From Bacteroides sp. An322 (GTDB lineage: Bacteria > Bacteroidota > Bacteroidia > Bacteroidales > Bacteroidaceae): 64,000 nucleotides of DNA. The position numbers were made by a program, and so were the translations under genes. The notes under the pieces are model-generated. The model saw only the letters and a list, made by a program, of their open reading frames with translations, did no database searches and was not told the DNA's origin. The stretch spans positions 108,253 through 172,252 of the forward strand of contig NZ_NFIN01000006.1 of NCBI RefSeq assembly GCF_002161765.1, in the 5' to 3' direction. Below are positions 16,577 through 25,358 of the stretch, in pieces. The number at the start of each line of letters is the position of its first letter. Position 1 is the stretch's first letter.

Positions 16577-18226
16577 ATGAAAAACAAGGCTTTATTCTTT
16601 TCATTGTTGTGCGCGGCTTTCGTGTCGTGTAGTCAAACTCCGAAATCTCCTTATGAAGTGCCGGTCTCTGAAGCTGACGAACCGATGATGACGGGTAAGT
16701 TTGAACCAACTTGGGAGTCGTTGAAGAATTACGAGGTGCCTGAATGGTACCGTAACGCGAAGTTTGGTATTTGGGCACATTGGGGACCGCAATGTGTGGA
16801 AGGTACAGGCGACTGGATGGCTCGCTCGATGTATATGGAAGGTTCGCATGCATATAAATACCATGTAGAACATTACGGACATCCTTCTGAAGTGGGTTTC
16901 AAGGATATTATTCCTTTATTTAAAGCAGAACATTGGAATCCTGATTCATTAGTGGCTTTCTATAAGAAAATAGGTGCGCAATATTTCTTTGCTTTGGGCA
17001 ATCATCATGATAATTTCGACTTGTGGGACAGCAAGTACCAGCCATGGAACTCTGTAAATATGGGTCCGAAGCGTGATATATTGGCTGAATGGGAGAAAGC
17101 GGCTCGTAAACAAGGTCTTCCTTTCGGTGTCAGCCTCCATGCAGACCATGCATGGTCGTGGTATGAAACATCACAACGTCACGATACAATCGGTCCGAAG
17201 AAAGGCATTCCCTACGATGGTAAGCTGACTAAAGCCGATGGCAAAGGCAAATGGTGGGAAGGTTATGATCCGCAAGACCTTTATGCGCAGAATCATCCGA
17301 TGAGTGAAGACAGTTGGGATGACGGTGCGATACATCGCCAATGGGCATGGGGAAATGGCGTCTGCATGCCTTCACAGGAATTTGTGACAAATTTCTATAA
17401 CCGTACATTGGATGTCATCAATCGCTATAATCCGGATATTTTGTATTTTGATGTGACGGTTCTTCCGTTCTATCCGATCAGCGATGCCGGATTGAAGATT
17501 GCCGCACACCTCTATAATCACAGTATGGCTACACATGATGGTAAACTGGAGGCGGTGCTTACAGGTAAGATATTGGATGAAGAACAGCGCAAGGCTTTGG
17601 TATGGGACGTAGAGCGTGGGGCACCCAACGAAATTGTTGCTGATAAATGGCAGACTTGTACTTGCTTAGGCGGTTGGCATTACGACCAGTCGATTTATGA
17701 CAACGACCGTTATAAATCAGCTGCCGATGTAGTGAAACTGTTAATGGATGTAGTGAGCAAGAACGGCAATCTGTTGCTGAGCGTACCTTTGCGTGCTGAC
17801 GGAACATTTGATGAGAAAGAAGCGAAAATCCTGACCGAATTTGGTGACTGGATGAACATCAATAAAGAAGCTATCTATGATACAACCCCTTGGAAGGTGT
17901 TTGGGGAAGGACCGATAGCTAATTCGGATATCGCTATTAATGCCCAAGGATTCAACGAAGGCTCTTATACCAATACTACCGCTCAAGAAATACGTTTCAC
18001 CCAAAAGGGAGATGATTTGTATGTAACGGCTTTGGCTTGGCCTGAAAACAAAAAGGTGATTGTAAAATCGCTTGCACAAGGGAATGAACTTTATCCCGAA
18101 GAAATAAAGGAAGTGGAACTGTTAGGATACGGAAAGGTGAATTTCAAACGTACGGCAGAAGGACTCTCAATAGAACTTCCTGGTAAACAATTAAATAAGA
18201 TCGCTCCAGTTTTCAAGGTAAGGTAA
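16577..18226 (+). CDS. GH29 alpha-L-fucosidase-like lipoprotein (long, divergent type)
   Basis: A 549-residue lipoprotein (FVSCSQT). The GH29 barrel begins at NAKFGIWAHWGPQ; the HxDNFDLWDS motif and the nucleophile D292 (DILYFDVTV) are visible. A C-terminal beta domain follows. It is the first gene of the AraC-controlled operon. GH29 enzymes cleave alpha-linked L-fucose, and several also accept alpha-L-galactose, which differs only at C6. Beside an L-galactose oxidation module that side activity becomes a reasonable main activity. The second GH29 of the window, at 33169, is shorter and closer to the common form. Confidence 0.88.
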   Translation: MKNKALFFSLLCAAFVSCSQTPKSPYEVPVSEADEPMMTGKFEPTWESLKNYEVPEWYRNAKFGIWAHWGPQCVEGTGDWMARSMYMEGSHAYKYHVEHYGHPSEVGFKDIIPLFKAEHWNPDSLVAFYKKIGAQYFFALGNHHDNFDLWDSKYQPWNSVNMGPKRDILAEWEKAARKQGLPFGVSLHADHAWSWYETSQRHDTIGPKKGIPYDGKLTKADGKGKWWEGYDPQDLYAQNHPMSEDSWDDGAIHRQWAWGNGVCMPSQEFVTNFYNRTLDVINRYNPDILYFDVTVLPFYPISDAGLKIAAHLYNHSMATHDGKLEAVLTGKILDEEQRKALVWDVERGAPNEIVADKWQTCTCLGGWHYDQSIYDNDRYKSAADVVKLLMDVVSKNGNLLLSVPLRADGTFDEKEAKILTEFGDWMNINKEAIYDTTPWKVFGEGPIANSDIAINAQGFNEGSYTNTTAQEIRFTQKGDDLYVTALAWPENKKVIVKSLAQGNELYPEEIKEVELLGYGKVNFKRTAEGLSIELPGKQLNKIAPVFKVR

Positions 18227-18249
18227 TCAGAATATCATAATAAGCAAAT

Positions 18250-18279
18250 GGTTTGCCGGCTTTTTTAAGTCGGTAAGCC
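18250..18279 (+). terminator. Hairpin between GH29 and susC (attenuator-like)
   Basis: GGTTTGCCGGC pairs along its full length with GTCGGTAAGCC if G-U pairs are allowed, around an AT-rich loop. Such a structure before susC often stabilises or boosts the susC message rather than ending transcription. Confidence 0.5.
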
Positions 18280-18316
18280 TCTCTTATGTCTTTTTTAAAC
18301 ATTAAAATTTTTGTGT

Positions 18317-21300
18317 ATGAAAAGATCTTTTTGTAAAAGGATTTTGCAGGAGGTGAAAGTCATCCTTCTGCTAATGGTATGCTTTGTCGGCACTGTTGAA
18401 GCACAGGGACAAGGTATTGTGAGAGGTACTGTAACAGACAGTAGTGGCGAGCCGTTAATCGGTGTGAGTATTTTGGTGAAAGGTACGGCAAATGGGGTGA
18501 TAAGCGATCTTGATGGTGGTTTTTCTATTTCAGCTGCTGCCGATGATGTCCTTCAATTCAGTTACGTAGGATATATCAATCAAGAAATACAAGTAGGTAA
18601 TAAGAAGATACTGAATGTAATTATGGAGGAAGACACCAAACAGTTGGATGAAGTTGTGGTTGTAGGTTACGGTACGCAGAAGAAGGTTAATTTGACAGGT
18701 GCCGTGTCATCTATTACTTCCGATGATTTGATTAATAAGCCCGTTATGAGTACTGCTCAAGCTATTGCCGGTTTGGCACCAGGCTTGAGTGTTGTGGCAA
18801 ATTCAGGTCGTCCCGGTGCAGGTGCCAGTGTGAAGATTCGTGGTACAGGTACTTTTTCTGGTGCAGGAACAGACCCATTGGTGTTGATTGACGGACTTTC
18901 AGGAAGCATTGATGATGTAGACCCGAATGACATTCAAAGTATCTCTTTCCTGAAAGATGCTGCATCTGCTTCTATCTATGGAAACCGTGCTGCCAATGGT
19001 GTCATTTTGATTGAAACAAAGAAAGGACAAGAGGGTAAGACGCAAATCAGTTACAATGCAACGTTCGGTTGGCAGACGCCGACAGAATTGCCTGAATTCC
19101 TTGATTCATGGGAATATGCTGAATATTACAATATGGCAATGCGCAATATGGGTTTGGCTGAAGCTTATTCTGCCGAACAGATTCAGAAATTTCGCGACGG
19201 ATCTGACCCGGATAATTATCCTAATGTGAATCACTTGAAGTGGTTATTGGATACAGGTTCAGGATTTCAGCATCAGCACAATGTAAGTGTAAGAGGCGGT
19301 AATGAACGTACTAATTACAGTTTGTCGCTTGGATACCGCAAGCAGGATGGTTTGACGGCAAAGACATCAAATGAGCGTATGACTGCTACTTTTTCTTTGC
19401 AGACTCAGTTGACCAACCGCTTGTTGCTGAATATAAACATTAATGCGTATAATAACAATTATGATGCGCCTTATGGACAGCAGAATATTGATCAGATGAT
19501 TGGTTATTCTGTACGTGAGCCGAATACCATTCCGGGACAGAAGTCGGACGGAAGTTTTGGCTATCAAGATAACTACAGCCCAGAAGCTTGGTTGGCTGGC
19601 GAGTCTTTTATTCACTATATTAACCGCAATGTCAGTGCGTTTGGTCAATTAAAATGGAATACGCCGATTGAAGGGCTTTCGATTTCCGGTAAAGCGGGTG
19701 TAAGCTATTGGACCAAACATGATAAAGAGTACATGGCTGAAACTTATTTTGATGATACCAAGACGGTAGGACCTTCCTCATTGTCTGTGCATTCTACAAA
19801 CAAGACATACACAACATTTGAGGCATTGGTAAATTATGACAAGGTATTTAATGAAGTACATGGATTGAAAGTATTGGCGGGTACGTCAGTAGAACAAAGT
19901 GCTGACCGTTGGTTGGACGGATCCCGCAACACGTTCCCCAATAACTTCTTGTATGAACTAGGTGCGGGTGATGCGTCAACCGCTACTAATGGCAGTGGCT
20001 TTGATGAATATGCTTTAGTTTCTTTCTTCGGACGTGTCAATTATTCGTTCAAGGACCGTTATCTGTTGGAAGGAAATTTGCGTTACGATGGTTCTTCTCG
20101 TTTTGCCAAGGATAATCGTTGGGGACTCTTTCCTTCCGTATCAGCCGGCTGGAGAATTTCGGAAGAAGATTTTTGGAAAAACAGCAAGGCTGCTGATGTT
20201 TTTGATAATTTAAAGTTGCGTTTGTCTTACGGTGTGTTGGGTAATCAGAATATCGGAACTTATCCTTATCAACAGGTTTATGATTTGGGACATAACTATC
20301 CGTTAGGTAATCCGGCTACATTGACTCCCGGTACTTATGTATCTTCTTACAAGAATGAGGACATTACGTGGGAAAAGACAGCCATTACGAATGTCGGTGT
20401 GGATTTTGGCATGTTCAATGGAGCTATTAACGGTAGTTTGGAGTATTTTTACAAATATACGTCCGATATTTTGGCTTCAATGGAAGTGACTGGTATTATG
20501 GGAAGCGGAGTTGGAGAGTCCAATGTAGGTGCTGTGTCAAACAAAGGTATCGAAGTGAACCTTTCTTTCAATGGTCGCATAGGGAAAGACTTCCGTTTTA
20601 GTATAGCTCCTAACTTTACGTGGGTGAAGAATGCCGTGGAAGAACTGGCTAACGGTGCTACGGAAGAAATCAATAGTGGACGTATTGTGGGACAACCTCT
20701 TGGCATTATTTATGGGTATCAGACGGATGGTTTGTTTGTAGACCAGGCTGAGATTGATGCGGCTCCCGAACAATTGGTTGGTAAAAGCGACTTGAAGCCC
20801 GGTTATGTGAAGTATAAAGACATTAGCGGTCCGGACGGTGTGCCCGATGGAAAAGTCGACGCAGAATACGACCGTACTGTATTGGGAAGTACAACGCCTA
20901 AGTTCTATTATGGCTTGAATTTGTCTGCTTCTTATAAAGGCTTCGATTTTTCGGCATTGCTTCAAGGTTTGGGCGGATATCAGCGTTTGATAGGTTCGTA
21001 TATGGCATACGCTTTTTATAATAACGGTAACATCCAACGTTGGCAAGCTGACAATTGCTGGACAGAAGAGAATCCGGATAAGTGGGCTGAATATCCGCGT
21101 ATTGAGACGTTGAACATGAATAGTCCTAACCTTCAGACTTCAGATTATTGGATGCGTAATGCCAGTTTCCTGCGTATTAAGAATGTTCAGTTGGGTTATA
21201 CATTCCCTAAGAAAATAACTAAGAAAATCGGTGTTGAAAAGTTACGCCTATATGTCAGTGGTCAGAACTTGTATAGCTTTAACGGTTTCTACAAAGGTTG

Positions 21301-21391
21301 GGATCCTGAAAATGAAATCGGTACAGGAGATGCTCCTTCGTATTATCCGATTACGGCTATCTATTCTTTTGGTATTAATCTTAATTTTTAA
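18317..21391 (+). CDS. SusC-like TonB-dependent outer-membrane glycan transporter
   Basis: A 1024-residue protein counted from ATG 18317. In order: a signal peptide ending at VEAQ, a carboxypeptidase-regulatory-like domain (IVRGTVTDSSGEPLIGVSIL), a TonB box-like DEVVVVGYGTQKK, the plug (VDPNDIQSISFLKDAASASI) and a 22-strand barrel ending in INLNF. It imports oligosaccharides across the outer membrane together with the SusD protein encoded next. Length and motifs are normal. The substrate cannot be read directly; the surrounding GH29, GH31, GH43 and GH97 genes point to a fucosylated or L-galactosylated xylose-bearing glycan. Confidence 0.96.
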   Translation: MKRSFCKRILQEVKVILLLMVCFVGTVEAQGQGIVRGTVTDSSGEPLIGVSILVKGTANGVISDLDGGFSISAAADDVLQFSYVGYINQEIQVGNKKILNVIMEEDTKQLDEVVVVGYGTQKKVNLTGAVSSITSDDLINKPVMSTAQAIAGLAPGLSVVANSGRPGAGASVKIRGTGTFSGAGTDPLVLIDGLSGSIDDVDPNDIQSISFLKDAASASIYGNRAANGVILIETKKGQEGKTQISYNATFGWQTPTELPEFLDSWEYAEYYNMAMRNMGLAEAYSAEQIQKFRDGSDPDNYPNVNHLKWLLDTGSGFQHQHNVSVRGGNERTNYSLSLGYRKQDGLTAKTSNERMTATFSLQTQLTNRLLLNININAYNNNYDAPYGQQNIDQMIGYSVREPNTIPGQKSDGSFGYQDNYSPEAWLAGESFIHYINRNVSAFGQLKWNTPIEGLSISGKAGVSYWTKHDKEYMAETYFDDTKTVGPSSLSVHSTNKTYTTFEALVNYDKVFNEVHGLKVLAGTSVEQSADRWLDGSRNTFPNNFLYELGAGDASTATNGSGFDEYALVSFFGRVNYSFKDRYLLEGNLRYDGSSRFAKDNRWGLFPSVSAGWRISEEDFWKNSKAADVFDNLKLRLSYGVLGNQNIGTYPYQQVYDLGHNYPLGNPATLTPGTYVSSYKNEDITWEKTAITNVGVDFGMFNGAINGSLEYFYKYTSDILASMEVTGIMGSGVGESNVGAVSNKGIEVNLSFNGRIGKDFRFSIAPNFTWVKNAVEELANGATEEINSGRIVGQPLGIIYGYQTDGLFVDQAEIDAAPEQLVGKSDLKPGYVKYKDISGPDGVPDGKVDAEYDRTVLGSTTPKFYYGLNLSASYKGFDFSALLQGLGGYQRLIGSYMAYAFYNNGNIQRWQADNCWTEENPDKWAEYPRIETLNMNSPNLQTSDYWMRNASFLRIKNVQLGYTFPKKITKKIGVEKLRLYVSGQNLYSFNGFYKGWDPENEIGTGDAPSYYPITAIYSFGINLNF

Positions 21392-21411
21392 TCATTTAAA
21401 ATGAAAGTATT

Positions 21412-23103
21412 ATGAAAGCATTCTATAAATGCGTTGCCCACATGATAAAGTTGGGTTTGTGTATTCTTCCTTTAGTAGGGGGAGTGTGCGGCTGTTCCGA
21501 TTTATTGGATAAGAGCCCTAATTCGTCCATTTCCGATGGGAACTTTTGGAATAATGAAAAAGACGCTTATTTGGCTTTGGTAGGTTGTTATACGTTCCAA
21601 AGCGGGTGGACGAACGATGATTTTGCTACGGCTTGTGGTCTGCTTTATTTGGATTTCTGTGGTGGTAATGGTACAGAAAAAGAGAATTTCACGTCCATGA
21701 TGGCGGGTACTAACTCGATAGCTACTAACAGTAATTCCGGACGTTATTGGAATAACGCCTATTGGATGATAGCCAAGCAGAATAATTTCTTGAAAAACGT
21801 GATTAATTGTCCGATGGACAGTGAGCAGACTCGTGCCCAATATATGGCTGAATCTAAGTGTTTGCGTGCATACTTTTTGTTCTATTTGGCTTTTCATTAT
21901 AAGGATGTGCCCATGCCTTTGACTACGTTGACACGTGAGGAGGCTAATTCTATTTCACAAACTCCCCAGCAGGACGTATACGACCAGGTTGAGTCTGATT
22001 TGTTGGAATCTATAGATGTGTTGCCTGACTCGTATGACGCTTCGTCTTACGGGCGTTTCACTAAAAACGCTGCTCGTGTATTGTTGAGTCGTGTTTATTT
22101 GGCACAGAACCGTTGGGGAGAGGCTGCTTCCGTATTGAGGGCTGTCATGGATTCAGGACTTTATGAACTGGACCGCCGCAATGGAGACGATAGTTATGAG
22201 AAACTGTTTTGGATAGGCGGGGAGTATAGTCCTGAGACTATCTTCTGTGTAATGGGACTGGAGGACAAATTCACTACTGCCCGTTATCAATACCAATATC
22301 CGGAATGTGCTTATGGTGGCTGGCATCAGTTTGCCGTTTACAATGAATTGGTGAAGGAATACTTTTGTACGGATGGGAAGGGCATTGAGACATCGGAAGT
22401 CTACGATGACAACGACCCGTATATGAATCGTGACCTTCGTCTTTATGCTTCTGTTTTCTTGCCTCCATTGGGTAACTATCCCGGAACGAAGTTTAACGAC
22501 TTGACGTATGATTGTTTCAACGGACCTAATACGGCTGATAGTTATAATCGTTATCCTTTGTTCAATGGCTATTGTCCTAAAAAAGGATGTGACCCTTCTA
22601 TTACGGAAAACATAGGCTCTACACCTACTTATACTCCGCTTATGCGTTATGCAGAAGTTTTATTGAGTTATTTGGAAGCGTTGAACGAATCTGCTCCTGG
22701 CGATGTGACTCAAAGTGTGCTTGATGAAACTATCAATGATATTCGTGACCGTGTAAATTTGCCGGGTTATTCTAAGGCAGAACTTGCTTCGCAAGAAGCT
22801 GTACGCGAGGCTGTCCGCAAGGAAAGAAGAGTGGAATTGGCTTTTGAAGGATTCCGTTACTTCGATGTGCTTCGCTGGGGTATCGCTGAAGAGGTATTGA
22901 ATCATACATTTACGGGCGTAAAACTTTCGGACAACCCCAATGACCGCAATTATCGCGGAAGTGGGGCTACAGCTTCTCCGGTGGATGAAGATATGTATTA
23001 TCAGTTTGAAACTCGTTCGTGGGCAGCGCATAACCGGTACTTCCCTATTCCTCAGGGTGATATGAATATTAACAAGAACCTGAAGCAGAACGACGGGTAT
23101 TGA
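21412..23103 (+). CDS. SusD-like surface glycan-binding lipoprotein
   Basis: A 563-residue lipoprotein with lipobox VCGC and the RagB/SusD fold: N-terminal helices of TPR type and the conserved C-terminal ERRVELAFEGFRYFDVLRWG. It caps the SusC channel and captures glycan at the cell surface. It starts 21 bases after susC. A long stem follows the gene, so the message probably ends or is processed there, and the downstream enzymes have their own promoter. Confidence 0.96.
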   Translation: MKAFYKCVAHMIKLGLCILPLVGGVCGCSDLLDKSPNSSISDGNFWNNEKDAYLALVGCYTFQSGWTNDDFATACGLLYLDFCGGNGTEKENFTSMMAGTNSIATNSNSGRYWNNAYWMIAKQNNFLKNVINCPMDSEQTRAQYMAESKCLRAYFLFYLAFHYKDVPMPLTTLTREEANSISQTPQQDVYDQVESDLLESIDVLPDSYDASSYGRFTKNAARVLLSRVYLAQNRWGEAASVLRAVMDSGLYELDRRNGDDSYEKLFWIGGEYSPETIFCVMGLEDKFTTARYQYQYPECAYGGWHQFAVYNELVKEYFCTDGKGIETSEVYDDNDPYMNRDLRLYASVFLPPLGNYPGTKFNDLTYDCFNGPNTADSYNRYPLFNGYCPKKGCDPSITENIGSTPTYTPLMRYAEVLLSYLEALNESAPGDVTQSVLDETINDIRDRVNLPGYSKAELASQEAVREAVRKERRVELAFEGFRYFDVLRWGIAEEVLNHTFTGVKLSDNPNDRNYRGSGATASPVDEDMYYQFETRSWAAHNRYFPIPQGDMNINKNLKQNDGY

Positions 23104-23145
23104 TTGTTATTAGGGTAACATGTACAGACTGGGGCTAAACCAGAA

Positions 23146-23215
23146 CAAGCCTGCCTTACCAATAAAATGATGCATATTTTATGTGAATGTTTTATTGGAA
23201 TTGGGTAGGCTTTTG
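23146..23215 (+). terminator. Long hairpin after susD
   Basis: AAGCCTGCCTTACCAATAAA faces TTTATTGGAATTGGGTAGGC, with a T-rich tail beginning right after. It separates the susCD message from the mutarotase/GH operon. Confidence 0.65.
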
Positions 23216-23216
23216 T

Positions 23217-23224
23217 TATTTTTG
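23217..23224 (+). promoter_or_regulatory. -7 element for the mutarotase/GH43/GH31/GH97 operon
   Basis: TATTTTTG matches TAnnTTTG and lies 58 bases before the mutarotase start, directly after the susD hairpin. Confidence 0.5.
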
Positions 23225-23282
23225 TAGCGAGATCTCATCTCTTTTTAGCTTATTGCTTTGAAACATTTAAAAAAGAAACGTT

Positions 23283-23672
23283 ATGACACAGAAACAAGGA
23301 TATCCGGCAAAGAGTTATTCAGTGCCGACCAAACGTTATTGCCAGACATTGAGTCTGAAAGATAATCCAGCTTTAATCGCTGAATATAGGAAAATACATA
23401 GCCGGGCAGAATCATGGCCGGAAATCCGGGAAGGAATACGCTCGATCGACATCTTGGAAATGGAAATGTATATTTGTGGAACGCAAGTATTCATGATTGT
23501 AGAAACTCCTTTGGATTTCGATTGGGACACGGCGATGGAAGAGCTTTCTCATTTGCCACGGCAGCAGGAGTGGGAAGATTATGTAGCCCGTTTTCAAGAA
23601 TGCGTACCGGGAAGCACATCATCCCAAAAGTGGAAGCTGATGGAGCGGATGTTTTATTTGTATGACGAATAG
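23283..23672 (+). CDS. L-rhamnose mutarotase-family protein (probable L-fucose/L-galactose mutarotase)
   Basis: A 129-residue protein of the RhaM/DUF718 ferredoxin-like family, slightly longer than the usual 104. It keeps the family pattern RYCQTLSLKDNP...EYRKIHSRAESWPEI, where H and the following W are the usual active-site residues. These enzymes interconvert the anomers of L-rhamnose, and related members act on L-fucose. No signal peptide is present. Next to an L-sugar dehydrogenase that needs one anomer, a mutarotase for the released L-sugar fits well. Rhamnose remains possible, but no rhamnose kinase, isomerase or aldolase is in the window. Confidence 0.82.
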   Translation: MTQKQGYPAKSYSVPTKRYCQTLSLKDNPALIAEYRKIHSRAESWPEIREGIRSIDILEMEMYICGTQVFMIVETPLDFDWDTAMEELSHLPRQQEWEDYVARFQECVPGSTSSQKWKLMERMFYLYDE

Positions 23673-23702
23673 CGAGAGTATTGATTAAAAAAGAAAGTCC
23701 GT

Positions 23703-25280
23703 ATGAAGCATTTGTTTTTATTTGTTTTTTGTTTCTGTTGTAGCAGTGCCGCTTTGATGGGGCAGCAAGCCGGATGGGGCAATTGGAAGATTTGGGGTGA
23801 CCAAGGGAACGGTATGTATGTGAATCCCGTCATTCCGTCGGATTATAGCGATATTGATTGCATTCGGGTGGGAGAGGATTATTATGCCATATCTTCCACC
23901 TTCCAATTTTCGCCGGGCATGACGCTGCTGCACTCTAAAGACTTGGTCAACTGGGAAATCTGTTGCAACATTGTGGAAGATTTGACGCAAATAGGCGATG
24001 CGTTGAACTGGACGGTGATGGACCGTTATGCCCGTGGAATATGGGCAGGTACGCTCCGTTATCACGACGGGCGGTTTTATTTGTACTTCGGTACGCCCGA
24101 TGAAGGTTTCTTCATGACTTCTTCTGTACGCCCGGAAGGACCTTGGGAACCGTTGACTCCCTTGATGCGTGAAGCCGGATGGGATGATTGCACGGTGATG
24201 TGGGATGAAGACGGGAAAGCTTATTTTGTAGGCACTCATTTTGCTGACGGTTATAAGACTTATCTCTTTGAAATGGCAGAAGATGGAAAAGGCATAGACC
24301 GCGAGTCGGCTGTGCTTGTCAATGAAGGCAATGGCAGGGAAGCCAGCAAGCTGATAAAGGCCGGCGAGTGGTATTATCTGGTATTCAGTGAGTATAAACC
24401 GGGGATAGGACGTTATGTCATGGCTAAACGTTCTCGTAAATTGGTCGGACCTTATAAAGAAGAAAAGCAATTGGCTTTGCCCAGTTGCGAAGCTATGGAA
24501 CCCAATCAAGGAGGCATTGTAGAAGGGAAGGATGGCAATTGGTATTTCCTTACGCATCATGGCTCAGGCGATTGGAGCGGGCGGATTGTAAGCCTGTTGC
24601 CTGTTACGTGGGTAGAAGGCTGGCCTATCATCGGTGAGGTGCTTCCTCAACAGATCGGTACGATGGTGTGGAGCGGGAAGATGCCATACGAATATGAGGA
24701 AAAACTGACCCTCAAACGAAGCGATGATTTCGATGAAGCCCGCTTGGCTCCGCAATGGCAATGGAATTACCAGCCTCGTAAAGACTTTTTCTCATTAAGC
24801 AAACGACCGGGCTGGTTGCGCCTGAAGGCTTATCGTCCTTTGGAAGCCAATAACCTGATGAAAGCCGGCAATACATTGACCCAACGGACTTTCAGAAAGG
24901 AAACAAACGAAGTGACTATAAGGATGGATATTTCGGCTATGGTTGACGGGCAAAAGAACGGGCTTTGCCATTTCTCTTCAGAACATTCGGCTATCGGTAT
25001 AGTAAAAGAGAAAGGTGTCTGTTATTTGGAATACCGGAAGAACGGTAAAATCACGAAAGGCAATCCTATACATTCCCGATACGTGTGGTTTAGTTCGCAA
25101 TGGGGATTAGACGGCAAGTCCCGTTATTATTATAGTGTAGATGGAGATAACTTCATTCCCTTTGGTGAAGATTACCAACTGGTATGGGGAAACTATCGGG
25201 GTGACCGTATTGGCATTTATTGTTTCAATGATGAAAGCGATGGTGGGGCGGTGGATGTAGACTATTTCCATTACCGGTAA
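23703..25280 (+). CDS. GH43 beta-xylosidase/alpha-L-arabinofuranosidase
   Basis: A 525-residue secreted protein. The five-bladed propeller carries the base D50 (DYSDIDCIRVGEDYY), a modulator aspartate near residues 161-162 (WDDCTVMW) and the acid E213 (REASKLIK). The last 190 residues form the concanavalin-like C-terminal domain typical of GH43 beta-xylosidases. It is second in its operon, 30 bases after the mutarotase. It probably removes xylose or arabinofuranose from imported oligosaccharides in the periplasm. Confidence 0.9.
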   Translation: MKHLFLFVFCFCCSSAALMGQQAGWGNWKIWGDQGNGMYVNPVIPSDYSDIDCIRVGEDYYAISSTFQFSPGMTLLHSKDLVNWEICCNIVEDLTQIGDALNWTVMDRYARGIWAGTLRYHDGRFYLYFGTPDEGFFMTSSVRPEGPWEPLTPLMREAGWDDCTVMWDEDGKAYFVGTHFADGYKTYLFEMAEDGKGIDRESAVLVNEGNGREASKLIKAGEWYYLVFSEYKPGIGRYVMAKRSRKLVGPYKEEKQLALPSCEAMEPNQGGIVEGKDGNWYFLTHHGSGDWSGRIVSLLPVTWVEGWPIIGEVLPQQIGTMVWSGKMPYEYEEKLTLKRSDDFDEARLAPQWQWNYQPRKDFFSLSKRPGWLRLKAYRPLEANNLMKAGNTLTQRTFRKETNEVTIRMDISAMVDGQKNGLCHFSSEHSAIGIVKEKGVCYLEYRKNGKITKGNPIHSRYVWFSSQWGLDGKSRYYYSVDGDNFIPFGEDYQLVWGNYRGDRIGIYCFNDESDGGAVDVDYFHYR

Positions 25281-25358
25281 GGATGTATAAGTCTTATGAC
25301 TTCATGTATAGGTTTGCTTTTTCGGTGAATTGTTATTTATTACGTAAAAGAGTGGATT